Shown here in pieces: positions 23,350 through 35,777 of a stretch of DNA of 64,000 nt. The stretch is from Atkinsonella hypoxylon (taxonomy: Eukaryota; Ascomycota; Sordariomycetes; Hypocreales; Clavicipitaceae): NCBI GenBank assembly GCA_000729835.1, contig JFHB01000127.1, forward strand, positions 22,699 through 86,698, in the 5' to 3' direction. Numbering within the stretch: position 1 is the stretch's first letter; each line of letters begins with the position of its first letter. A model generated the notes under the pieces. That model saw only the letters and a list, made by a program, of their open reading frames with translations. It was not told the DNA's origin and made no database searches. The position numbers were made by a program, and so were the translations under genes.

Positions 23350-24900
23350 TAGCTTTACTATAGAAGGTATCTTTTATAGAATTAATAAAGAGAAATATAT
23401 TAAAGATAAGTTAATTAGAATAAACTAAGTACTTCTTCTATATTAAATAGTGCTAAATCTATTACTAAAGAGGCCTTATATAGCAATAGGCTAGTTAGCT
23501 AAGCGTTCTAAGAAGTCTATATAAATGCAGTTAATTTTATATTATAAGTATCTACTTTCTGCCTATAGTGTATTAATATTGCTAGCAACCTTTAGTAAGG
23601 TTTTATTTTTATTAATAACATTATTAATACCTTTATTAAATTAACTTATACTATTTAGTTAGTTATATATACTGTAGATAGCAGTCTATAATTTATTAAA
23701 CTACTTATTAGATAAACCTTCTTTAGCCTTTATTTTAACCTAGTTAATCTTTTTATTTAACTTATTAATTTTAGTAATATAGAGGTTAAGTTGCTTCTAT
23801 ATAGCGTTACTACCTATAGAAGTATCCTTAAGGTAGGCTTTAATTATTTCTTTAGCGTTAAATTTATACTTCTTCTAAAGAAGACTATTACACTAGCTCT
23901 AGAACTACACCTTAGCTAATAGAATAAAGAGTAAGTCTATACAGCTAATACTAGCTAAGGCACCTATAATAGTGCTATTAATTCCGCTAAATTTATTAAA
24001 GAAGTAAATAGTAAGTAACACTACCTATAACAGTAAATTAGTAGATAAATCTATAGTAATAGTTTCTTTATCTCTTTTTACTATATTGCTACTATAGTAT
24101 ATAGTAGCAGCTGCTTTTACCTATATCTTGCCTTTTCTAGCTACTTTAGCATTACTTATAGATGCCTTAGTATTTTTACCTTTATATTACTAGTTTTAGC
24201 GCTTTACTTTATAGTTATTATAAATTCTAAAGATATATATTACTATATTCTACTAAAGTAAGTAATATATATTATCTTTAGAGACCTTAATACTAGTTTT
24301 ATCTATTATACTGCCTTTAAGGGTAAATTTATAGGTATAAGCGTAAATAGTATTTTCTATATTCTATACCTTTTCTTTAGCTCTATTAGTATAGCAATAC
24401 TAACTATAGTTTTCTATAATAGGCTTTACATTAGTAATATTAATATTATCTTTAATTTCTATAGAAATAGTGCTAGAGATAAACTTATTAACTTTTAAAG
24501 TGCCTTTAGCACTTCTAGGCCTACTAAAAGTGCTATATAAGCAGTAGAAATTAAGTAATATAAGATAAGTTTTAATATTATTTAGCTCTATAGCTACTAT
24601 ATTACCTTTATAGTTATATTTCTACGCTTTAAACTTAAAACCTTTACTTTTAGCGTTAAAACTATTATTATAATTAATATATATATTAGAAGTAATATAT
24701 TCTTCTTTAGGTTTAAATAGTAGCAGTATTATAGCTTAAGTATAGTTACTATTATTATTTCTTTCTTAGAATAAGCTATTTAGGTTTACTAGAATTAATA
24801 ATTCTAAACTACTAAAAGAAAAGAATAATAGTAGTAGATTTTCTATAGAGAGAACAAAAGGGGCTAGAAGTAGCTCTATAGAGGCTAGTTAGTCTTATAG
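23350..24900 (-). pseudogene. Extra reading frame downstream of pol in Gypsy-1 copy 1
   Basis: On the minus strand a colinear frame of roughly 500 codons follows the integrase. Its only stops are TAA/TAG at places where RIP of Gln or Trp codons explains them. It lies in a different frame from the integrase (checked in copy 2). The visible character is: polar N-terminal part, a basic stretch, two adjacent hydrophobic segments (about 24,035-23,905), a Lys/Asn/Leu-rich probably helical stretch, and a hydrophobic C-terminus. The same frame is present in Gypsy-1 copy 2. I recognise no family. Position after pol is where some LTR elements carry an additional or envelope-like gene, but nothing here proves that role. 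Ends are approximate. Confidence 0.5.
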
Positions 24901-25649
24901 GCTATAGGAATTTACTCTATAGGTAGTTTATTACTCTTAGTGTAGTATTTTAGTATTTAACTGTTAAAAGTAGCTAAATAATAGCCTAAAGGGATAGAAA
25001 GAGCAGCAGCTATAATAGCATTAATAAATTTATAAAGACTTTATAATATATAAAAGTATAAAAAAAAGGTTATATAGTAAAAAGTATAAAAATTCGCAAA
25101 AGTAAAGGTAAATTTATAGAAAAAGTAGGTTAAAATAACAGTATATAGATTTATAGGTGTTTTCTTTCTAACCTTCTATAATTCTATAATATAGGTTAAT
25201 TTTAATAGTTTTAATAATAATAAATAAGGAAATAAAGAAAAAGATACTAAGAGATTTAAATAATCTATTATATAATAAAGAAAATTAAGACTTATAAGGA
25301 AAAGAGTTAATAGTAAGCTTCTACTAGCTAATTTAGAGTTTTTTAGTAAGCTATATTACTCTTTTAACAATACTAATACTCTTCTTCTTAATTTATAGAG
25401 TGCTTCTATAGATATTTATTTATAATTTTAGAAGTATTAACTTTAAGTTTATCTTTAGAAATCTATTAGTTATCTTTAGTAAAAAACCCTTTCTATTATA
25501 TAAGAAATTCTAAATGCAGCTTACTTAATCTACTGTAGAAACATTAGATTTAATAGGTATAAATTTACTTAATTTCCTAATAGTTCTTTATACTAAACCC
25601 TTCTATTGTAATTAGCAGTAGTAGTTACTTTTCTTAGTTAAAAGAGTCT

Positions 25650-28600
25650 TTACTTTATCTTAGCTTCTAAAGGTAAGCTACTAATACTACTAAGTATATA
25701 TATAAATCTAGTAGGAAATCTAGGTAAAATAACAATAGGCTTACTTTTATAAAAACCTTATATAGCTTTACCTATTAAGGAGACTATTTCTTTTTTAGCT
25801 TTTCTAGAAGTATATATCCTTAGTGTAATTATAGGTAAACTATATTCTTTACTTTAATGTTAATAGGCTTATATTAAGCGTTATATTTAATCTTACTTAA
25901 GGTATTTACTATACTAATAGCTGTTTCTACCTCTTGCTAATATAGCTTCTAAAGTATAGCTATATTGCTTACATTTGTTCTATTGCTAGGAACGTTATTT
26001 AATTAGATTAAATTAACAATAGTAGCTAGTTAGAAGCTATATATAAGTTTATTAGAGGAAATCCCTATACTAGCTACTACTACATTATTAAGTTAGTGCT
26101 ATAGTGCTAGAAGTATTGCAGTTTATAGTATATCTAGATTTATAACTGTATAGTATTAAACAGTAATAATAACTATTTAATTCTTCTGTTTAGCTGTTCT
26201 ATCTATCTATAGGTAGTAAGCTATAGCTATAAGCAATTTACTTTTAATTTAAGTAAATATACTTCTCTAAATATTAGAAATAAACTTTAAATCTTAGTTA
26301 CTTATAATCTACTTAAAAAGGCCTTAGTCTAATAAATATAGTATTTATAAGAGTAGTTCTACCTAAATTTCTACTATATATATTGTATGCTTAAGTATAA
26401 GGATTATTTACTTACTAAATAGGCAATTTACTAAATATAGTAAGTTATAGAAGCTATATCTATCTTTTTGCTATAAAGTGTTTATTAAGCTAACTTTAGG
26501 TATATTAATAATAAAATTAAGCAAAATTATATAGAAAGGAGTTAGAACTAACTCTAATAACCTTAATTTCTTTAGTAGCTTACTGCAGTTAATTGCGTTT
26601 TCTTTATAGATATAGTAGTAAGTAATATAGGCTTAAATCTACTTATATATCTACAGAAAGTAAACTGCCTATAATTTTACTGCTATTCTATAGGCACTAA
26701 AATAGTTCTAATTATTATAGACTGTTTTAAGAATAGATTCTACAACCTTTATAGGTATATATAGTTAAAATAGGCCTTTTCTATTATAATAGTATAAAAG
26801 TCTATTGTTTTATAGAGTTTATCTATATAGTAGAATCCTTAGTCTTTATTATTAATTTTACTAATCCTACTTTTTATAAAAGTTCTTAATACTTTCTATA
26901 ATTCTACTAAGCTTTAGATTAAAACTATAGCCTTAAATAATTTCCTTTTTTAAACCTTTATCTAATACTACTATAGCGCTATATTCTTTAGTAAAAAATA
27001 TACTTATATTAAGCTTATTAAATTTACTATTATAAGCCTCCTTTTAGTATAAAACTATAACTAGCAACCTAAAGAGTATATTTAGCACTATATTTAGTAC
27101 TTCTAGTATATAGAAAACTCTTAGGTTAAATTGCAATAAATAATTAGCTACTTTAGCTAATTTTAAGTTAGCCTTATCTAGATCTATTATAGTAAGTAAG
27201 GTATATTTAATAATCCCTTTTGCTAGTAAGTAGTTTATAATAATATTAATAGTATAGCAGTTAGATTAAACTATTTTCTATAGCTTTTAGACACTCTATA
27301 TAATTATAGCTACCTCTACTTTAGTTAATCTATAGCGTTTCTTTAGGTTAAAAGTATATCTTAAGAGAAAAAGAATTAGTTAAAGCTAATTATTTTTAAT
27401 ATCTTTATTAGGTATACTATAACTATTCTATTTACCTATAAGCTAGAAGATAAAGAGCCTAAATTCTTCCTTATAAGCGTTAACTTTAAAGAATAAATGC
27501 TTACTAAAGTTATAGTGCTATAGAATAGTGTTTTTATTAAGGTATACCTTTACCTCTTAAAATACTTTCTTTTCCTTAGGTTTTAGTAAAAATATTGCTT
27601 TTTAAGCTTTCTTTTAGTGTATTAGTTTTAGTAGACTATTAGCTAAGCTTTTTTTATAAAGCTTTTATAGTAAAGTAGTCTTTTGTTCCTATAGTAAGTA
27701 AATTTATATATTAAACTATAGAATACTTTTCTATAAAAAGCTAGCTATATTAATAAAGATCTCTAGATTTATAAGATCTATTAAAAACTTAAGTTTTTAA
27801 AAAGCTTTTAGCTTATTATTTATATTAATAATTCTATTACTATTAACAATAAAACCTAATAGCTAAATAGCTAAATAGCCTATAAACAACTTCTTTATAG
27901 CTATTATTAACTTATTTTTCTTTAGAATTAATAAGACTATATTAAGGTATATAAGGTAGTCTTTAGTAGAGTTAGAGAATATAATAATGTTATTAATATA
28001 GATTTATATAAAATACTAATACTTTTAAAATAATTAGTCTATATACTATTAAGTAAAAGCTAAAGCGTTCTTAAAGCCTATAAGCGCTATATTTAATGCT
28101 TTTAATCCTTATTTTAATATTACTACTATATAAGATTAATGCTTTTATCTTACAAAAAGCTAGTAGAAAAACCCTAATATATTAAAGAGTAAAAATATCT
28201 TCTTACTATATATATCTACTATAATGTTTAATTAATCTAGTAAAGGGTATATATTTAGTATTACTACACTATTAAGCAGCTTTATATTAACTATAACTTA
28301 TCCTTTTCTTTTTATTAAGGTTTTAATCTACACTATAAAGGCTAAGTAGGCTATAGCTGCTAAGTTGTTTAAATATAATATCTTTCTACTTAAATATAGC
28401 TTATTATAAACCTTATTTAGTTTAGCTTTATCTTTAGCTCTTAGTAAGTAGATTTAGATAGGTTTTAGCTGCTTCTACTATCTATCTACTAGATCTACTT
28501 TTATATACTAGTCTTTAAGTATAGAAATAATACCTCTATTACAATAAATATTATATTTATCTATTAAGTTAATAAGTTTAGCTGCAACATTTAGGTTTAA

Positions 28601-31600
28601 GTTTCCTACCTTAACCTTATATTTATTATAGATATATAGTACATCCTTAGAATAAAAGATTCTATATATAAAGATACTATTATTAACTTTCTTAGGGTTA
28701 AATCTACTACTATTACCTTCTTTCTATATTTTATAATCTTTTATAAGTAATAAACTATTATTAAGTGCAATATTCTTAGAAAAATATATATATAAATTAA
28801 ATAGGTTTATAATTATATAGTTAGCCTTAAGCCCTTTATTATACTAAAAATAAGTAACCTTTTAATTTTTTTAGATTATAATAAATTTATCTAAATAGTT
28901 ATAGGCTACTATTTATTTCTAGTTAGTTATACTAAGCAATATATCTAGGATAAAGTTAGATTTTAAGTATATATAGTAGGCAGTAGCCTTTTTATTAGCT
29001 AGTACCTCTTTCTATTTAACTAGAATATACTTCTATAATTTTAGCGGAATTATTATAGCTTATACTGCTATTATATTCTAATGTAGAATCCTTAAAATTA
29101 GCTAAAAGATACCTATTTCTATAACTATATTATAAATAGACCTAATAGTAGCTCTAAAGCAGATAAAATTAATTTTAACACTATAATTATAGAGAAAGGT
29201 TAAACCTAAAAGGAGCTTTAGCCTTAAGTTACTTATTACGTTAGCTATAACTATAAAATAGCTAGTTATAGGTACACTATATATAGATCTAGAGATATAG
29301 AAGTTAAATATAGCTGTCTTAGAGATATAGAAGGATAATTACACTTTAGTAACTAGTTTTAGCTCTATTTTTGCCTATTTTATATTCTAACTAAACTAAG
29401 TTAACTATACTTTATTAACTAGCACTAAAGAGGTTTTAGTATTTAAATAGATCTAATATAATAGTTCTTTATTATAGAATTAAATAGAAATCTTTAGAAA
29501 GAAATTTAACTTTAGAATACTAAATTTAATAAGCTATAGCTTTATAACTACTTTAACTACTTACTCTATCTAAATTCTCTATAAATCCTTTTAGTCTACC
29601 TTTATTTAAACCTTTTTCTTTTACTTTTCTTTACTTTTAGTAAAATAGGTTTTAATAAAGTTAGATTTTAGGCTAATTAGTAGTTCCTTAGTATTAACTA
29701 TTTCTTTTTCTTTTATTAGCTAATATTTATAGCTTTTAAGGTACTTTTTATAGTCTTTTTAGTTAGATTTATCTTTAAACGTTATTATATAGGTATATTC
29801 CTTATTATTCTATAGTAAGCTCTATTATTAAAAACGTTAAAGCTACTAAGGATACTATAGCTCTAGCTAATAATTTTAGCTAGCCTTTAAATTCTAGTTT
29901 TACTAAAGCTAGAGTTACTACTTTCTTAGTAGCTAATTCCTTTAGTTTTATAGTAGGTATTAAGTATAATTATTTCTATAATTTTTATAGAATAAAGATT
30001 AGAACTAAAATTAACTATTACTTCTATTCTAGTTAGCTTAATTACCTTAAACTACTTTATTGTTTTTAGAGTTCTTACTATTAAATTTACTTTAAGTATA
30101 GTAAGTATTAATACCTTCCTTATAGTCTTTTAACTTTTATTATTTTTCTAAATCCTTAAGGTATTCTTATAGATCCTTAACCTTATTATTTACTATAGTA
30201 ATATATATAGATCTTAGGTCTTTTACTATTAAAATTAAGTATAGCTATTATAATTCTAAGTATAGCTTATAATAAAGTCTTAAAAGAAGCTAAAGATTAA
30301 TAGTTTTACTATTTATATAGATATATTAAAATACTCTAGAGGTAAATTCTCTAAATAATTTTTCTTTAATTATATTTTACTCTATAAACTTAGCTAAATC
30401 TAGCTATATTATTATATTCTAGATCTATATACTAAATTCTTTATAGATAGTAGTGTAAATAGAGTTTAAACTACTAAAAATAGCTGTTTTTTTATAGTAA
30501 TCTAGATACTACTTATACTATATTAATATATTCCCTTTTAAGAGAGTTTAGAGCTTAATATAAATAGCTTCTTAGGTGTTAATTATACTATAGCTATAGT
30601 AGTCTTTAACAGCTTAGATCTATAGCTCTATATTATAGAAAATAGTGTACTTTCCTTTATATAAAATTAGCTTATAGATATTTCTATTGTTAAAGGGTTT
30701 AAAGTAACTAATATTAGTAATTTTCTATATAGAATCTATTTATTCCTTAAGGGTTTAGAACTATATATTGCTTTAGTTATTTTATTTCTAATATAGATTT
30801 AGCCTTTTATTTACTAGATTTAGCTAGAGATTATTGTTTTTAATATAGTATAGTGCTTATTAATTTATATACTAATATTTAAAGTTACTAAATACTTAAT
30901 CTTAGTCTTTTTTAGTATCTTAGCTCTTCTTAGCTTTACTATTATAGTATTGCTTTAATAGATTCTTTAGAAATTATAGTAGCTTTTATTCTTTTAGAAA
31001 AGTACTAAAGTATTTAAAGTATCTCTATATTATATAGTTTCCTTTACTTAAGAGTTACTTTTAACCTTACTTTTAGTTTTAGTTATTTTTTAGAGGTAAG
31101 TAAGAATTAAAAGCTCTTTACTTATAATCCTTAAGCTAAAAGCCTTATTAGGTATAGTATTATTTATTATATTTATCCTAAGGCTTAAGTATAGTCTTTA
31201 TCTTTTAAGTTAAGTATTATTACTTTACCTAAAGAGCAGCAATTTTATTGTTTAATTCTCTCTATAATCTACTAATTTTATTAATTAATTCTCCCTTAAT
31301 TCTACTAATTTACCTACTAATTTCTATAGAAAAACCTATAAACTATTCTAGTAAGAGGTTCCCTTTTTTAAGTAGATCTACTGCTTTCTCTACTTTATAC
31401 TTTAGCCTAAAGGTATAAAACCTTTAGTAAGCCTATAAAAGTAATAAGACTTTAGTTAGCTTTTTAATTAGTAAGTTCTTTTTAATAGTTTAAGGTATAT
31501 TTAATAGATCTAGGTCCTTAGTAAGTAGTATAAATCTAGATCTTTATACTTACTTTCCTTTAATATCTTAGGTAAAACTAGCACTAACTTTATAAATAGT

Positions 31601-32008
31601 ATTTTCTAAGCTATTAGATCTAGATAATCTAGCTTTAGCTTTTTCTTTTAGCATTACTATTAGTAAATCTATAAGGAGTTTAGTAGATTTAGCCTTATTA
31701 ATAATTCTATTAACCTACCTCTATATCTACTGTACTATAGAAGCATTAATAGTATTTTAGTAAGAAGGTAGTTCTACTAGCTTAAGTTAGTTATATAATT
31801 TAAGCTGTTTATTAATAAATTTATAGTAAGTAAGATAAAGTAGTAGGCTTCTTTTTTTCTAAGGTATAAGATCTCTTTTTTAAATCTAGAAATCTAGATT
31901 TTAGCAGTAAAATTTATAGAATTAGTATATAGTTTTAAGTTCTTTATTAGTAAAAGGAATATAATTTCTTCTACTAAGCTCTTTCTAAAGTTACTCTATC
32001 TTAAACAT
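25650..32008 (-). pseudogene. Gypsy-1 copy 1 gag and pol, RIP-degraded
   Basis: Candidate gag start is the ATG at 32,006-32,008 (the same codon reads ATA in copy 2). The gag-like part is rich in Leu, Lys and Gln-derived stops. A retropepsin-like LLLGL.FLY.Y motif falls near 29.2 kb. Reverse transcriptase follows with recognisable fingers (SRKI..LN), palm and YINN box. RNase H is degraded, and the integrase is readable at its C-terminus (TGISPNELVY-type segment near 26.1 kb). The 26,088-28,565 portion, carrying reverse transcriptase, RNase H and most of integrase, is what copy 2 lacks. Confidence 0.72.
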
Positions 32009-32070
32009 TATAATTTTAGCTTTTTAAGCTTAAGGAGGGTTAGTAATAATTAAAAGCAATTACTACTACT

Positions 32071-32313
32071 TATTACAGTAGAATTTAATGTAGGTTTATT
32101 AGAAGTAACAATAGGTTGTTAGATTTAATAGGTTATACAATAAATTATAAGAGAAGTTGTAAGAGCTTCAGTAAGGAGCATCTAGTAATAGTGTTCTAAT
32201 AAATAATAGTTAATTGTTCAATTTAACTACCTAAGTGTTGCTTCTAACTACTTATACATAATTGCGGTCACGTGCACTAGTGACCTGCAGGTCTGTATGA
32301 TTATCCCGTAACA
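32071..32313 (-). repeat. Gypsy-1 copy 1 right LTR (5' LTR of the coding strand)
   Basis: 243 bp; the inner end is mutated (tattacagtagaattt for tgttacgg...), while the outer 75 bp are almost unmutated (gcggtcacgtgcactagtga). Mirror image of the pattern in the left LTR. Confidence 0.92.
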
Positions 32314-32318
32314 CTTCT
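32314..32318. repeat. Target-site duplication cttct, right copy
   Basis: Matches 22359-22363; the Copia-1 gag sequence resumes immediately after it (actgttcaaaa). Confidence 0.95.
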
Positions 32319-32895
32319 ACTGTTCAAAATTTTCAGGGCCTTTTAGCTTAGCAGCCTCTAGAATCGAGTGGACCTTCTTATTTAGCTCTTTTATAGTGCC
32401 TTCATTAAAAGCAGGCAGAAAAGTAGCACTATTAGAACTAGAAGGTTTAGGGGCTTCAAAAGAGACTTTAGAAGCTCTTTTAGAAGTAACAGGATCTGCT
32501 ACCTTAGAGGGAGACCCTATTAAGAGATTACCGATAGATGTAATTATAGTATCTAATTTACTTAGTAAATCAGCTATATTACCTTCATTTTGGCTTTGTT
32601 TTGCTTCACTATACCTAATAAATCTATTTAGGGTCTCTTATTGCTTATCTATTTAAGCTTTTAGATTAGCTTGAACATTATAGACTTGCACTACTCTTTC
32701 AGAAGCTAATCTAGCTTCTTTTAGAGCCTTCTTAGCTATATAATCTTCTTTATTAGAAGAGGAATCTACTAGCTGAGGGGGGGATCTAGCTGGACCAGGA
32801 AAGCTAGTAGCAGCAGCTGGATTAGCTAGTGTACTAGAACCACTACCCCGTTCAGGGCTTGTGCTCTTTCCCTTACCTGTTCCTTTTAGTGCCAT
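32319..32895 (-). pseudogene. Copia-1 gag, N-terminal part
   Basis: The gag start ATG at 32,893-32,895 gives MALKGTGKGKSTSPERGSGS and then a Ser/Pro/Ala-rich stretch, followed by a helical segment. The frame is cut about 190 codons in by Gypsy-1 at 32,313 and resumes at 22,363. Fewer RIP changes than at the same positions of Copia-2 (for example gaatcgagtgg against gaattaagtag). Confidence 0.82.
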
Positions 32896-33837
32896 TTTAA
32901 GGGTTTTAATAGCTAATTTAACGCTCTTTATAGCTAATTATAGCTTAAATTACAGTGGAAAAGGTAGTAAATAACAGTAATAACCTCTACTAGATATCAA
33001 TAGATTGCTCTATTATAGGCCTAGAAGTGCCCTATATCTTTAGAAATTATACTGAGATTTTTCTCCAATTTCTTTCGTAATAGGTATAATAGGCTCTAAA
33101 GGCTGCGTTGTATTGCAATCTATATACACATACAATTTGTATAGCAGACCAGATTGACAAGCGGTCGCAAGGGGCATAAAACATAGGTTCTAGCTATTTT
33201 TAGCCAAAAAATTCAGGAGATTCTTCTCCAATTAGGTTCTAATAAATCAGTGGAGACCTAGGCATAGCTAATTTAGAGATATCCAGCTAATTCCTACTTC
33301 AAAATCCCGACCAGTGGGATTACTACACAAATTAATTCTGCAACCGAAAACACAGGAATATCTAACAGCAACAAAAGCTATTAGGCGTGCACTACAAATT
33401 GTAGTATAGCCACTAACAGAGGTGCATAGGGTGCACAATATAACAACAATAATAAGCGATGCAGTGCAGCGCTAAGCTTATTTCTTGATGGAAATAATTG
33501 ATTAGGCAGTGCCTAATAAAACAATTTGCAGTGTAAATGTAATGTGTACAGATGTATATATTTTAATGTTACATAACAATAGAACCTAGCTATTAAGAAT
33601 AGCTTCAAAAGTGTGTATGCATAGAGTGCATAGAACTAGTGCAGGAGGCACAGGGTGGGCAGAATAAAAACACTAGTATAGTAGCTAGCGATGTATGTGC
33701 GGCAGGTATTAATAGCTTCCAGCAAGCTACTAATAGCAGCGATAGCTGCTAGCGCAGGTCTTAATATAGCTTCTAGTGGGTAATACAGTACATAATAGTA
33801 GATTTCAGCGGGCTAACAGCTTGTAGATAGGTCTTCC

Positions 33838-33849
33838 GGGCTTATAACC
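33838..33849 (-). other. Copia-1 primer-binding site, half-tRNA-iMet type
   Basis: On the plus strand gggcttataacc directly abuts the LTR. It equals the anticodon arm of fungal initiator tRNA-Met (GGGCTCATAACC) except for one C-to-T change in a CA context, the RIP signature. Copia of Drosophila and Ty5 of yeast prime from an internal fragment of this tRNA, so a half-tRNA primer is the natural reading. An identical 12-mer is at 61945-61956 in Copia-2. Confidence 0.7.
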
Positions 33850-34543
33850 TATTGAAAATAATAGGGATTATAGAACTAGATATCTAAGAGGGTAGTGGTC
33901 TCTTAGATTTAGCACCTGTAATTGCTCCTAGCAATTATTATGTAGTAGAAGCAGCAGCGGCCTAAATCAAGCTGTAGTGTATAGTACTAGATCACGTAGA
34001 GGCAATAGATAACTGTAATAGTGGTATCTTTATATTAAGAGCGCTGTAACAAACAGTAAGGGTAGGATCTTAAATCTTTCTAGTTCCTTATAGACCCTCC
34101 AACTATATTGGCGGGCTATAGTTGCTAGAAGGGGCTTATAGGCTACTTTATAATTTCCGCAAAAAGATTTACTATATAAAAACAAAAAAATCGACTTACA
34201 GCTATATAAACGAGACGCCTATGTGTATAATTTAATAAATTCCACTAATAATAAGCAACCCTTATAAGCAACTCTATCTAACAATTATACTATTAGATAG
34301 CCCTAATTCTTAGCTTTTGAATAGTATACTTCTTGAATTTCTACTATTGCTAGTTGTAGAGAAAATCGCAGTTAAAGTTGACTATAGGTTAGGCAACTTT
34401 GCCTTAGTCAATTCTAGATGTTTTGCATCTAGTAACAGCGATATCTCTACCAAAAATCAACGTAACAAGACCTAATGAGGGTCACGTGATAGAGCAACTA
34501 GTAGGCATAAAAATAGGCTATACAGGGTAGCTTATTTTTAACA
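33850..34543 (-). repeat. Copia-1 right LTR (5' LTR of the coding strand)
   Basis: 694 bp, pairs with 16790-17481: both lack the duplicated caact-containing segment that lengthens the Copia-2 LTRs to 707 bp, which confirms which LTR belongs to which element. Confidence 0.88.
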
Positions 34544-35777
34544 ACAGTGTTAGACCGCTGCCGCTTACAATTAATTGGATCTTAACTAAAGTTAGATTAA
34601 TCCTATACCTAGAGTTAGTATATACAGGCTATATAGAGTAAAGACTTAATATACTTTAGGCTTATCCTTAATTTTATAGTCTTATGCTAGCTTTAGTGTG
34701 CATTTCTAAGAGTAAATAAAAAGAATATTCTAATTGTCTTTATATATATCTAAGGTGTTTAATATATTAGCTACTTGCGTTTCTGTTAGTAGTTAGGCAT
34801 TATCTATATTATTATATGTATTAGAGGTGTCTAATATATCAGCTGCCTACGCTAATGTTAGTAGTTAAGCATTATCTATACCTTTATATATATTAGAGGT
34901 ATCTAATATATTAGCTACCTATATTGTTATTAGTGATTGCGCATTATCTATACCTTTATATATATTAGAGGTGTTTAACATATTAGCTACTTATAATGCT
35001 GTTAGTAGTTGCGTAAGGCAGATAGGTATTAGTGTAAGGCTTAGACTTTAACTGCAGGATATATCCTATATATATAGTATAGATATACTTAATATTAGAG
35101 TAGGTAAATTATAGGGGTTTCTTAGGTTCTATAGAAGGCTGCTATCTTACTCTCTCCTTACTGCTTACCTACAATTTACCTTATCTTTTCTAACAATAGC
35201 TTTAGATATACACTGCTTATAGAAAGTATTTTGCTAAGTTATACTTACTCTCTCTTTAGCAGCTAACTCTACTTTATAATATTTCTTATAAGTAGCTCAT
35301 TTTAACCTAATGTAGGGTTAGTATATACTCTACTTAAGATGTTTATATATATACCTAAGGATTATAGACAGAAGAGAGATCCTAATTCTAGTAGATAAAT
35401 AATCTTCCTAATAGCTACTTTCTTCTATATTTATATTCTTTAAGATATATATTCTCTATTTAGGAGATACCTTAGATATAGCTAGCACTAATCTAGCTAT
35501 TACTTAAGGCTAGAGCTTTAACTAAAACTAAGTCTAACGGTTTAGATATATATTGCATAAGCTAGCTATATATACTTTATATTCCTCTTAAGATAATGCA
35601 TCTAAAAGAGGCATAATAAATTTTTTGTTTAGTGTATCTTAATAAAACTTACGCTAGTTGCGCTCTATATATATGCAGCAGAAGATTAATAGATGTTTAA
35701 GATGCTCTTACTATATATACACTAGATACTTCTTGTGTAGGTAATCACCTAAGCATATAAGTATTTTGTTAGTATTT
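34544..35777. other. AT-rich spacer between Copia-1 and Gypsy-2
   Basis: No gene or element recognised. The first 70 bp (tgttagaccgctgccgc...) are only lightly mutated. The middle holds a 72-bp tandem repeat. The rest is TpA-rich. Confidence 0.6.
34754..35025. repeat. 72-bp minisatellite, about 3.8 units
   Basis: Units begin with ggtgt/ggtat at 34754, 34826, 34898 and 34970, an exact 72-bp period. Each unit carries TCTAATATATTAGCT, a variable middle, GTTAGTAGTT and GCATTATCTATACC. Units differ mainly by C/T and G/A transitions, so RIP may have acted after the duplication. Confidence 0.85.

Larger units (their letters stand above)
22364..32313 (-). mobile_element. Gypsy-1 copy 1: Ty3/Gypsy LTR retrotransposon, 9.95 kb, inserted in Copia-1 gag
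   Basis: LTRs of 243 bp at each end, termini TGTTACGG and CCGTAACA (inverted), and a 5-bp TSD. The coding strand is minus. From the 5' LTR (right): a Lys/Leu-rich gag-like frame from about 32,008; retropepsin-like region near 29.4-29.0 kb; Ty3-type reverse transcriptase about 28.6-27.6 kb with the YxDD box changed to YINN (27,976-28,000) and a FIGY..LLG motif; RNase H; integrase to about 25.7 kb with a KPI..K..D.VYL C-terminal motif; then an extra frame (about 24.9-23.35 kb). Its 3' region after integrase is about 3 kb, longer than usual. Heavily RIP-mutated and inactive. Confidence 0.88.
16790..34543 (-). mobile_element. Copia-1: Ty1/Copia LTR retrotransposon, RIP-mutated, split by Gypsy-1
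   Basis: Bounded by LTRs at 16790-17481 and 33850-34543 that match each other and the LTRs of Copia-2. The coding strand is minus, so the right LTR is the 5' LTR. Without the 9,950 bp Gypsy-1 insertion (and one TSD copy) it would be about 7.8 kb, close to Copia-2 (7.9 kb). Order on the minus strand: LTR, primer-binding site, gag (interrupted), protease, integrase, reverse transcriptase, RNase H, polypurine tract, LTR. Unlike the other nested insertions, the five bases flanking its two ends do not match (gttat versus acagt). It is certainly inactive because of many in-frame TAA/TAG codons at Gln/Trp-type positions. Confidence 0.88.

Noticed and set aside
32396..32656. Plus-strand 86-codon frame (also 60499-60699)
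   Set aside because: Antisense shadow of Copia gag.
34754..35025. Possible CRISPR array
   Set aside because: The 72-bp units are contiguous without unique spacers, and the DNA is fungal.
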